From Podarcis raffonei (Eukaryota; Chordata; Lepidosauria; Squamata; Lacertidae): a DNA stretch of 64,000 bases. The stretch is taken from the NCBI RefSeq assembly GCF_027172205.1, contig NC_070606.1, positions 52,232,501 to 52,296,500 of the forward strand, given 5' to 3'. Both the position numbers and the translations under genes were made by a program. Under the pieces are notes generated by a model. The model was not told the DNA's origin. It did no database searches and was given only the letters and a program-made list of their open reading frames with translations. Position 1 is the first letter of the stretch; the number at the start of each line of letters is the position of its first letter. Positions 44,337 to 56,000 of this stretch are shown piece by piece.

Positions 44337-44452
44337 GGGGGGGGGGGGGTTGCCGACAGGGAATTAGGTGACAGCTTAAAATTGGCTTGCTGTCTGCACC
44401 TATCAACCCAAACGTCCACCATTAGTACACACACACACACACACACACACAT
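44337..44452 (+). repeat. Poly-G run and (CA)n microsatellite
   Basis: A run of 12 G lies at about 44338-44349, and a (CA)12 at about 44428-44451. Confidence 0.9.
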
Positions 44453-45963
44453 ACAAAACTTACACTTAACACAGATACTCCCTTTCTTTTCCCCACACCC
44501 TATCCACATGGATACATGCATACACACCCACATGCATACACACCCCATCCACACACTCATTCTCTGTGAATTGCCCATGTGGAAAAATGAGCGTGGAGAC
44601 AGCCATGAGGGCATTGCAGAGTGTGCTCCTATGCCAATACAACCCCAAGTCTATGATTCAATTCCCTATTCCCCAAGCTGTTCTTTGCCTCCTAGGATAA
44701 ACATACCAATAGCTATTTTTTAGAAGAAGAAAACACTATAGCTGAGCAATAAGCTTAAACCCGGCATTCCACTGCTCTTCTTTTCCTATATCCTCTTCTG
44801 CCCAGTTTGACACAAACAATTCTGAAAACAGCAAATCCATTCTGGGACAATTTTATTTGAGGACTGATCATTAGTCTTAGTCAAGTTATTTCACTTTTTG
44901 GAAAGCAAGTTTGAGGGTGATCTTACTTCCATGCAAACTCACACTCTGCCTCTCACTTCCTGCTGTATTCGGAACAAACTTGAATTGATTCAAGTGTTCT
45001 CTAAAGAACTCAGTCTCAGGAATACTTTCCATAAGTTTCAATCAATATGCATTCAATTTTACTTGCCATCAAGCTGAATGACTCAAAAGATTGGTAATAT
45101 TTTGCTCTTTTTGTTAATATCCCATTTCTACTATTGACTAATCACATTACCTCAGTTAATGTCCTATTTCTTCTATTGACCTATGTTTGCTGCTATTTAC
45201 TTATATTATCCCTCAGTTGTATTCCAGTTAAATTAATCTAATGGGTAGCATTTGGTGATTTCATTTTATTTTTTAAAGACCTCCGTTTTAGTGTGATGAG
45301 CCCTTGCAATTCTGCATTCATAGAGAAGGCACAGAACAAATGATGGTTAATGCTACAATCCTATGTATACTAAGCTCAGTGAACTTAATAGGATTTATTT
45401 CTGAATAGTCTTGCAAAAGATTGCACTACATGTTGTAGTGAATTAAAAGATCTCTAAACAAATATTTTTTAAAGCTAAAACAGTATAAAATTTTTCTATG
45501 TTACCACTTGGGTCTGAGCAGACACACACTTGGTCTTGGTAAAGTTGTCAGAATTAAGAATAAACCAGTGCTACATACCACAATTAAAATATATATTAAG
45601 ATCAAGGCAAGGAAATATAAATGTGAAGGAATGCCATGATATACAGAGAGACTTATGAATATACAGCAGAGAATGGTCACTGGAAAATGTCAATATATGA
45701 TTAGAAGAGAGGGGTGGTCACTCTTTAAATCACAGCACATTTTCACCCACAAACTGGATTTAGTGGAAGAAAGAGCTTTTACATTGCACAACTCTTACCC
45801 AAGGAGGCTTTGTATTCAGAATTTAAAATAGTACAGTTTAGCCTTTTTAAAACAAAATCAAAACAAGTCACTTAAGAAAAGTGTATGTGTGAAACAGGAG
45901 GAGGTTGAAATTAGATGATACTTCTAACTTTTACTCTAAATGAACATGAACATTTGTAGGGGT
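44453..45963. other. PLEKHS1 upstream intron, unrecognised
   Basis: No exon or clear element apart from a weak copy of the ggattgca-type repeat at 45350-45430. Confidence 0.4.
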
Positions 45964-45969
45964 ACTTAC

Positions 45970-46056
45970 AGGCACTGGGTGTTTGCGAAACTGAAGATCC
46001 ACAATGTCAAACCACGACAAGTTATGGTTTGCAAGCGCTCCGTTGCTCTTAGTTTA
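45970..46056 (-). other. PLEKHS1: Candidate 5' non-coding exon of PLEKHS1
   Basis: A strong donor CCT|gtaagtacc ends at 45970. The next acceptor in the gene (tactag before 43117) lies in 5' UTR, so an upstream exon is required. The start is set by the TATA box at 46081-46087. The 185-residue minus-strand frame that reaches 46054 is not supported by any domain. Confidence 0.5.
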
Positions 46057-46080
46057 ATGCTGAGCAAATAGCAACTGCCT

Positions 46081-46087
46081 CCTTATA
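46081..46087 (-). promoter_or_regulatory. TATA box candidate, PLEKHS1
   Basis: TATAAGG on the minus strand, about 28 bases upstream of the inferred transcript start near 46055 and about 115 bases upstream of a consensus splice donor. Confidence 0.5.
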
Positions 46088-46114
46088 CCAGTGCGCAAAA
46101 CACAGGCTGTACTA

Positions 46115-46121
46115 TGAGTCA
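46115..46121 (-). promoter_or_regulatory. AP-1 (TGAGTCA) site upstream of the TATA candidate
   Basis: Perfect TGAGTCA palindrome-type site 28 bases upstream of the TATA box, a sensible proximal-promoter position. Confidence 0.45.
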
Positions 46122-46129
46122 TAAGGAAA

Positions 46130-49100
46130 TACCCAGGCTTTTTCCTCAGGGCAAATGTACAACCTCCTGTCAAGCTGAAAGAAGTTTCAAATTGGGGAAA
46201 ACCAGAAGTGGATAGCATGCTAATGTGCCTTTGACAACACCTGAGAAACAGACATAGCAATAAGCTTACATTTAACTCAGTCGCAAAACACATCCTGGAA
46301 AGAGAATGGTTTTGGTTGTTTCTCCTTACAAACAGCATGCCCCCCCCCCAATATTGCTTATATATATTACGGTCCCCTATTCCATTAGAGAAATGGGGGA
46401 AAATACTGTAGTAAAAGAATTGTGATTTATTTTGAATGATCATAGCAACAAAAGGAATCAATGTGATATATATTCCCTGCCAAGCAGCATATTTAAAGAT
46501 CAACACAGAGCCTGCAAACCTAGCCCCCCTTACCTGAAAATAATACCTATTAAATTCAATATGACTGAGTAGAAATGGTTTGGATAGCACTGTAATTTTT
46601 GAGACTTTCACGCAAGCAACAAAAAGTCACAGCTTGCTTTAACCTGGGCATTCCAAACGGATCAAGATTTAGGGATTTCCAACCAGTTGTTTTTTTTAAT
46701 GACCATCAGAATCTTAAATGTGTGCTAATCTTCTCCCATAAACCAATGCTGAAAGAGAAGAGGAAGTTATTTGACCTACTCTGCAAATGTTCACTGGATA
46801 ATCCAGTGAGGGTTTATCGACACTTCTTGTCCCACTGCTTTCCTCTGGAAAAAACTGCTCTTCAGTGCTCCATCAGAGCAAATGGCAATTGGGGTTTTCC
46901 CTTGAGAAGGAGCAGGGCAAGAGGGAAGCTGCTTGGACCCGTCACGTTACACTGCAGTTGATCTTCAGAAGAGGGAGAGGAGAAGAGGAAAATTTAACCA
47001 CTTAGGGCCCACTGTCACCGATGATTGATCAGAAGAAGGCTGTTGAGCTATTAGCGTCTCCTTCAGTTCCTGCCACATCCTTCTCTACAGAAACCTCTGG
47101 GTGTTAAGATCAGCAGAAGGAGTTCTCTTGGTAATTCTGCTATCCTTGGAAGTGTGGAGAATGGTGGCAAAGGGGGAGGGCTCTCTCAAAATTGACAGTT
47201 AAGGCATTTGTTTTGCAGGACCCCTCTCTTTTAAGCAATCGATATTGCTGTTTACAATGGATATTTTTATAATTGCAACTGTTTTTGTTTTTATAAACTT
47301 ACATTATATTGTTCTAAGCAGCCCTAGGATCAGATGGTGAAGGGTGGCTGAGAAATAAATAATGACAACTACATTTAAGATGGTGGCTATTAGCAAAACA
47401 GGTTTAAGAGGCAATGAATATGGGCTGTTGCCTTAATATTTTCCTTGTGGCTGTATAAAAACCATTTGACTAGTGAGGCACAGAATGCTGAACTAGGCAG
47501 GGCTCCCAGTTCACAATATTTCTTACAAGCACTGTTAAGAACAACTAACACACCTGGAAGCAAACCCGTTTAAAAGAAAACATATAGAACCAGATTTTCT
47601 AACAGATGAATTCAGCTTTGCAAGAGATACCTTGGCTGATTACAGAAAACCACCCATAATTTCTGTGGATGAGAGCTCAGAAGATACATTCATTCTTCCC
47701 ACAGAGAGAAAAATGAAACAAGCAGGTTAGAAAATTATCTTTATTTGTTTTTATTTCTTTGTAGAATTAGCTAATGTTTCTGAAATGAAAAAAGATGATC
47801 CCATGCTGCTTTAAAATAACCATTAAAATATTTATAGATTGGCTATATTCGCATCAAATATATATTGATCTCTTAATTGAGATTTTCCATTACAATTCCC
47901 TGAAGAACAAAGGAGTTATGCATTTCCATCCTATGTAAATAGTTTATTAACTTCGACATGTAAACAGCTGATTAGTTTTGGTGTCTTGAACTACTAGTTT
48001 ATAGTTTTTACTATTATTTCATTGTCTGAATATAACTGGACAGACATGTTATGTCAAAAGAATTTATTAATTCTTTAAGTGCAAAAAATGTTATGATTAA
48101 CTGAGATTATTTCACAACCATTTGCAAGGCAAAACTCCCATTGATGCTCCCATTTAGTTTACTCTCTTGCTCAAGAAACATACAGGTCTTTGCCAGGATA
48201 AATTCATAGGATTGCATATTTCCCACTTCATGGTGAGGCCTAGTCCTGCAGCTGTCACTACCTGAGATCCTACTGCTATATTTTTGCATCATGCCAGAAA
48301 AGCAATTTGTCTCACTGTAGAATCCATAGCGCACTGGATTTCTTAAGTCATTGGCATTCTGTGGAGATCTCCTCTTGCAGTGATGGAAATATTTCCTACC
48401 TGATGTTGTGTAAGATGTGGTCTATCCCCAGTTAAAATTCAGCACTCTTTTCCTATCTTGCTTTAAAGCTTGAAAACGACATAAACATTGCCTTTGTACT
48501 GGTGACTTGACTGACACAAAATCAAGTTCCCATGAGTAGCTAGGATTCATAGCTCAAGCTTACTTCAAATAGCCACAGCACCGAACACGCCAAGAAAGAG
48601 CGCCTTTATGGTAATGAAATGAAAGTTGGCCAATACATCCATAGCGTTGGGTATACTGTGGACTTGTTATAATAACAAGAAATTCAACAATTGTACAACA
48701 CTGTTTGTAAATCTAGAAACAAGGAAACAAATCTAGAAACAAGAAATTGGCACTATAAAGTGACATACAGAAAAATGTGAATTTATGGTGTAAGATCAAG
48801 AATGATGGGGGGGGGGTGGTGGTTTGCCTTCAAGTGAATATGTAGGCACCGAATCTGCAATGTCTAATCATGCAGAAAGGGCAACACAATCAAGCTTAAG
48901 GCATTTAAAGTAAAGAACTGTGTGGCTTCTCAGCAGCAGTTAGTCATTACAAGGAAGTAGAAACTCTTAATTTAACTTAGTTTGCTATAGTTTTACTTAT
49001 TGCTTTGTAGAATAATTGTGCTTTGATCTAACCGACAATGTACAGGCATCACTGTTATTTCTGTTTGAAAGCTATATACTACACAGCACATATTTGCTAT

Positions 49101-49867
49101 CAAATTGTTATTGCGCTGAAAATGTCGTAAGCTGCACTTAACTGTTCAGTGTTCTCATGATAAAACTGGAGTGGTATTTCCATATTGGATAAAAAGAAGC
49201 GTTTCAAGTATTTCTTAGGTTTTATAAGGATAGTTTTCCAATGTAGGGAGAAGTAAGGAAAATAGAAACAGATTTAAACAGAGTGATTTTGAAAAGTAAA
49301 TGGCTTATGATTTCAAACCCACACTTGAGACCAAGCAAGACCTATGAATGGATATGTCCTCTGATATGTAAAATACCAATGATATCAAGTCCACCATTTA
49401 ATCACAGAAAACTCCAGTACACCTTGGTCATATTCCTGTGTGATTCCTCCCTTTTATATTTGAGAAATTAAGAAAAATGTTTCAGTGCAATAGCACAGTG
49501 CCATCACATTTTAGGTAGTTAATATTGGAGAATTATGAGGAATTTCCATGAGAAAAAACCCACACACGACTCCAGATGTGGTCAAACAAGAGAGGTATTA
49601 GAGGTATTCTTTTCCAGTATGGCCACAAACAACAAAAGACCAGAATTATCTACCAAAATACAGATAAACAGTCATGGTGGCATGTTGAAAAGGATTTTAA
49701 CTATCAACTGAGGTAATCGTCATATTGCATATTTCAAAGATTATCTTGATGAAGCTCTGGATCCAGTGTGGTTTGATTTGAAATGTTTTGATTAAGAGAT
49801 CCCCATTGTATATTTCAATCTTTCTTTGGAAGATGAGGAGATGATATATGCCCAAACAAATGAGATT
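46130..49867. other. Intergenic between CASP7 3' end and PLEKHS1 5' end
   Basis: No gene recognised. 47215-47375 looks like a LINE/SINE 3' end (taagcagccctaggatcaga, agggtggctgagaaataaat). A short duplicated phrase aaacaaatctagaaacaag lies at 48709-48746. The CASP7 3' UTR (minus strand) probably occupies the part next to 49867; its end cannot be fixed. Confidence 0.45.
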
Positions 49868-50091
49868 TCAGAAGTAAACTTCTTTGGTTAGCATGGAGAC
49901 CACACAAGGAATCTGTTTCTTCCCATTGAAGCGTGGGTCATCACACTGCGATTCATAGTTTCTTGCTACTTTGTAGTTAACCATGGTGAGCATCTGCAGG
50001 ATCTCCAGCTCTTTGGCATACTTAGTCAGAACTTCACAAAGAGATTGCACAAACCAGGAGCCGTTCCCTGGATTCCGCCAAGAATAATAAC
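49868..50091 (-). CDS. CASP7: CASP7 terminal coding exon, small subunit
   Basis: Acceptor ttacag. Encodes [20 protein letters not shown] through [17 protein letters not shown] and TGA. The usual caspase small-subunit motif GSWFVQ is present. Confidence 0.97.
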
Positions 50092-53000
50092 CTGTAAGTA
50101 AGAGCAAAGGGAAAAAAGCCTCCTTACCATAATGAAGGGCAAAAGAGATATTCACTGCACATTACAAATAGGGTCATAATCCAAGCCATATACGTACAAG
50201 TGAAGGAGGGAACCAATTTGGGTCTATAGGTTTTTGTCACAATCATTTGCATTGCTGGAGAGGCAAGCAAAGCATTTTGCTTTTCAAGAGTGTGAGTGCT
50301 TGCCGTGGAAACCTATGCATATGCAACGTTCTCGAAAAGTACACAGGGCTGGACTGTGCCAACTAAAATGATCCCGGACCATCATGATACATGTAAATAG
50401 GGCTATTTTTTAAAAAAATCAGAGCCTAGGACTTGAGGATCAGAAGGTTGGCGGTTCGAATCCCTGCAACTGGGTGAGCTCCCGTTGCTCAGTCCCTGCT
50501 CCTGCCAACCTAGCAGTTAGAAAGCACGTCAAAGTGCAAGTAGATGAATAGGTACCGCTCCGGCGGGAAGATAAACTGTGTTTCCGTGCGCTGCTCTGGT
50601 TCACCAAAAGTGGCTTAGTCATGCTGGCCACATGACCCGGAAGCTGTACACCGGCTCCCTCGGCCAATAAAGCGAGATGAGCGCCGCAACCCCAGAGTCG
50701 GCCACGACTGGACCTAATGGTCAGGGGTCCCTTTACCTTTATTAAAAATATGGAATTGTTAAGACTTTTCCAACTAGCTGAAATAGAGAAAGATAACTAA
50801 AAATAAAAGAGGACATTGATATCGTTAGCACCACAGTTTAGCATGTACAACAAATGTGTGGGATCCCACAGAGGAGATTGCGGCTGCTTTGCTCCTCCTC
50901 TGCTCATTCTGCTGCTGTGCTGCCCTAAGTTATGGTTTGGCTTAGTATTTTATCCAAACCTGGGACTGTGCTTTAACTCTCCCAGACAAACCATGAGCTA
51001 TAAACCATAGGATAAACCTTGCTTACAGCACATGGTTTATATGGAGAGAGCTAAACCATGAGCCTGGGTTTGGATGCCATGCTGAGTCAATCCATGGCTT
51101 AGCAGCAGAATGTCAAGAGGAGCCATTCCAGTAGCTCACATATGGTCGTTTGCACTAATTATACACAGTGGTGTCACAAGGGGTGGTGGTGGTGTGACCC
51201 AGGTGCCATGTCTGGGGTGTGTGTGTGTGATCCCGGGCATGGCGGCGTGAGCAGCCATCGTGCCACTGTAGCTGCATGTGGACGATCCTCCGTTTGTGGC
51301 TGCAGCTGCGATCAGAGGATCCCGCCACCATCCATACGGCATTCAAGTGGCACTGGCGGCAAACCGCTACATACAATGCATGCACAGTGTTGCACGCATG
51401 CGCTGTACGTAGCGATGCTGCATATGTGCCCTGCGTAACGATGCCATGCATGCGTCATACGTAGCGGCACAACGCGTACACAGCCGGCAGTTTGCCCCGC
51501 CCCGGGTGTCGGTTAGCCTTCATTCGCCCCTGATTATACACACAAACTAGAACACTGAAAAGCCTATATACTTTTCAGAAGGAAACAAACTTGATATGTG
51601 AAAATATAAAGTGCAGTGCTTCAAACTTTCAAGACTGGTTCATAATTCAATGTAAAGAAAATACATTTCCCCATAAAATAGCATTCCATTTTTATATAAG
51701 TTCAGCTGACAAATGCTTAAATTTTCCCCAATATGTGACACTTTGTTTTACTCTCACTCATTTGTATGTCAAGTTTGTCACTTTTCCCATTTATACCTGG
51801 CACGGTGGAATATGCATACAAAAAATCTGCTTCTACAGGAATCTTGCATCCTGGATTGGCATCCATTTCCAGATCGTTATTTGGAGAACCTGCATCTGTC
51901 TGAATCCCTTCATCAAATTCAGAACCTCGACAGGCCTGAAACCATGATATAAACAGTGAGCAAAATAATTCAGTGTACACATAAATCACATACAATTTAC
52001 AGGAGTTATGGAATTTTATGATAATTTTGTAACTGAAACAGATTCACATTATAGCTGAACATATACTTGAACCTTGTAAATGAAATATGGTACATTAATG
52101 ACCTATACTAGGATCAGCAGCATCAACCCTATGAAAAACATATTTGTCCTAGGGCTATAGCTTAAATATATTAGCTGCAGTTCAATTGTATGAATACAAA
52201 GATAGGCCATGCCATTGCTGGTGAGCACGCTATTCATTATTTATTAAGTGCCTAATATTGGCCTTAAACTGACATTTTGTGTTTCTATGTGCAGTTATCC
52301 AAAATACTCAATACATGAGAATTTTTTAAAATCAGTTTTTAATTAATAACAAATAAATTACTCTAGGGCAAATAATGTAACATCTACACACAAAAAAAGG
52401 GAGAGGACAATAAAAGGAAATGAAAGTGGATATGAAAGTGAGACACAAACTGAGAAAACAGAAAAAAGACAAGTATTGAGCATCGTTCTCAATAAAAGCT
52501 GACCAAATATCTCTCGTATCTGCCTGCCTTAGGCATTACTCTGCAACCATTTTGGACCACCGTTTTCAATTCTAGCTTCCTGCTGCTAAACTTTGAAAAA
52601 CAGCTTCTACCCAGCACATGCTATCTTGCATCAAATACCTCCTTACCTGAATGAAAAACAACTTAGGTTTTCCAATGAGGCTTGGGCACTTGTCTCCTCT
52701 GAAAAGACTTGTCAACTCCTTTATTGCCATAGCTCCATCTGTGCCATAGATAAACCCCTCATCTCCGTGGCTTAATAATATGCAGGCAAAACAAGCAGCA
52801 TCACTGTGGCTCTCAAGGGCAACTGCAAATCAAACGTATTTCCTCTCACATAATGGAAATGCCACTTAACAAAAACTATACGTGGCAAGTCTTTTTTCTG
52901 CACAATTAAAAGAAGGGCTAACATCAATCCTATTCATGTTTACTCAGATATAACTCTCACTGGGTTGGATCTTTCTCATGCTTAAAAGAGACCCTTTGAA

Positions 53001-56000
53001 ATCCATGGAACTTAAATTAGTCCCACTGTTTCCAATGGCTCAATTCTAAGCATGACTAAGCCTGAACTGCTCACTAGGAAGCGCTTATACAGTGGTACCT
53101 TAGTTGTTGAATGGCTTGGCTCCCGAACAAATTGGCACCTGGAGGTGAGTGTTCTGGTTTGCGAAAGTTCCTTGGAAGCTGAACGTCCGACACAGCTTCC
53201 GTGGCTTCTGATTGAGTGCAGGAAGCTCCTGCAGCCAATCAGAAGCTGCACCTTGGTTTCTGAACTGTTTCGGGAATCGGACAGATTAAGTTTGACAACC
53301 AAGGTACCACTGTATTCAACAAAATTGTTGTGCTAGAGGAAGCCAGTACAATGATGCCTGCTAGTGCAATTGAACTCCACCCTCCAAATCTTCTCCAGAA
53401 GGTCAGGAGAACCCCCAGAACAGTGAATGAGGGGAGATGGTTCCATTGAGCAAACAGAAACAAATCTCCTTAGTGCTACACTGACAACAACCCAGTTCAT
53501 TTAGTACTACCCAAATTATGTATTAAGAGGTCAGCTTCTCAAATGACCAAAGGAAGAACACAACTGGTCTTCTTAAGTTAACCAGCAAACTATCTAAACA
53601 GGGTGGTCATTGTTACCTTCCTTGAGTTTATTCTCCATAGCTTCACAGGTGAGATCATTATGGATGGAAACATCAAATCCAATGCTTCGAAAACATTTTA
53701 GCAGGTCACCAGCATCTTTATCAGTGCCATTTCGTATACCCATGTCTGATAAGAAACACAAGAAGATTGATGCTGACTGTGCAGAGGCATACTTATTATT
53801 ATAGGTTGTGTGAATGCCCAATGGGAGAGAAAATGATTTTAAAACTTAAAACCTTTGAGCAGTATTCAGAAACAGCTTGTTATATTCACAAAGACCCACG
53901 CAATGGCCAGAGAGGGGGCCCTGTCGAGACTGCTGCAGCAATGTTTTGTGGCACCATAAAGACTAACAATATTTTACGGTGCGCTTTTTGTGGGCTCAGT
54001 CATTTTCTGGGTATGGCCACTCTTCCTTTACAAGAGTTCAAGGCTGCTCAGAGCAAAATACAACCCCCCCCCCCCGGGACAAAGTAAACACTAAAGCAGC
54101 ATGCTAAGAAATAGTAATAAAAAATACATTATCAACAGCATATCCCTTTAAAACTGCAAAAAGCCCTTCATAAGAGAACACTATAGGCAAGGTGGTTATG
54201 TCAGACATTTAAAGCACAAAAGCCTTTCTAATAGAAAGCTTTTAAGTTTATGGCTGAAGGCCAAAAAGGAACATGCAAAGCAGGGTCTCAAAATTTGAAA
54301 CTAGCAATAGAAACGTCACTCTCCCTTGTTCCCATCAAATGTGGCTGATTGATATGGGAGAAGAGTGTCCCTGGATATTAGCATATTGTCTTGAAAAGCA
54401 CTGCTCTCGCGTACAGCTCTCTTGCTCTCTAACAGAAGTACCACCCAGAGTTATATTAAGATGATGTGAAAAACATACTTGTACTTTCTTTGAAGTTCTT
54501 GTTGTTTATAATAACACATTTTCCAATTTTCTTGTAGTCCATACGATACAGGAATTCTGGAGGAACAATTCGGTTTCGGCTAGGGAAAGAGGTCTCTGGC
54601 TGAATTTCCTGTCCATTCTTTTTTCTGTGGAAATGTAACTAAATGTTCATAGACAGAACACAAAAGCATTTCAAATTTTCATTGATGCTTAACTGATTAT
54701 TAAGTATTGTGTTTCTCTTGTATGTAAGCTTTATCATTAAGATATTTTGCCAAGTTTTCCTTCACAAAACAGTATTGGTAGGCGGATGTTTGTTTTTCCA
54801 TTTTTGTACAATACACTGTTTTGTTGTTGTTAGAAGCAGTAATCAGTTGTAAATCAGTATTAATGACTGCAGGATGAAGAATAACTCAAACGAAGAGTTA
54901 TTTTAGGTTTCCTTGGGAGATCACAGTCTGTACTTATTAATATATTATTCAATACTTCTGTCCAGAAACGTTTGTTTTTACAGCTCCAAAAGATGTATCT
55001 TAAATTTGCCTTAATTCTATGGCATCTCCAGCCGTGCACGTTTTGGCCAAATATTTGTCTAATTCTGTGTGGAGTTAAATACCACTGGAATATTGCTTTA
55101 AAATAGTTCTCTTTTGGATTTATACTTATAAGCATTGTTGAAATCAAGAAAACAAATTTATTGAGAGGTGGGCCTTGATTTTACATTTCTTAAATGACCA
55201 AGTAAATGACAGTATCTTTCCTGATGTCAATCGACAGGGAGTTTCAAACACACTAAAAAATAATTTGTTACAACTGCGGAACGTATATAATGTGGCACTT
55301 GTAATAGGGCTATTTTTGCAGATCAAAACAGTTAAATGGGCAGAAGTAAACTGCTCCCAGGCTGTGCCTTTAAGACACACATTCCAACTTTTAAGTGACT
55401 GCAAGTTCTTGGTCACAGCATGCTGTTACCAACCAAAGACAACCTGTACAGCAGGGGTAGCTAACCTTTCTTCGGCCAAGAACAGGAATGACACATGGTC
55501 AACCCTCTGGGGGCCAAATGTCAAAGCGGCAAAAGTGTGAAAGTGGGGGTGTGGTGAGAACTGTGGTTTTCAAGCCTGCCTTTCAAAAGCTTTTTCCAAC
55601 AGCTAGTCTACACTATTTTAAATCTGTTGTTGTTGTACAAGTGTAGGGAAAGTCTTTGGGGAGACACCTAAAACATTTTGGCATCATAGAAGCAAACCCA
55701 CAGGAGTGAGCAATAATATATATTTTTAATGGCTAGTTTTTCGGGTGTGTGTGTGCACAAGTTAACCACCCTGCTGTGGACCTACTAATACCACACAAGA
55801 AAAAGCATGATTAGTTTTAAGACAGAAAAAGTGCTTCTATTAAGCTAGTCCCAAAGAACATTGGTACAAGAGTGAAGCCACAGCAACATTTCCTTACCAA
55901 TACTGTGGCCTAGGTAGCAAATAGAATGGGATAATGTATTTCCCTTGTGTGTATAGAATTCCTACTCATTGCTTGAAAACCCACACACCAAATTCATGTG

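Noticed and set aside
46054-46611. 185-codon minus-strand open frame upstream of PLEKHS1
   Set aside because: No domain or family signature; part of it comes from an interspersed repeat and it ends in the inferred PLEKHS1 promoter. Chance opening is more likely.
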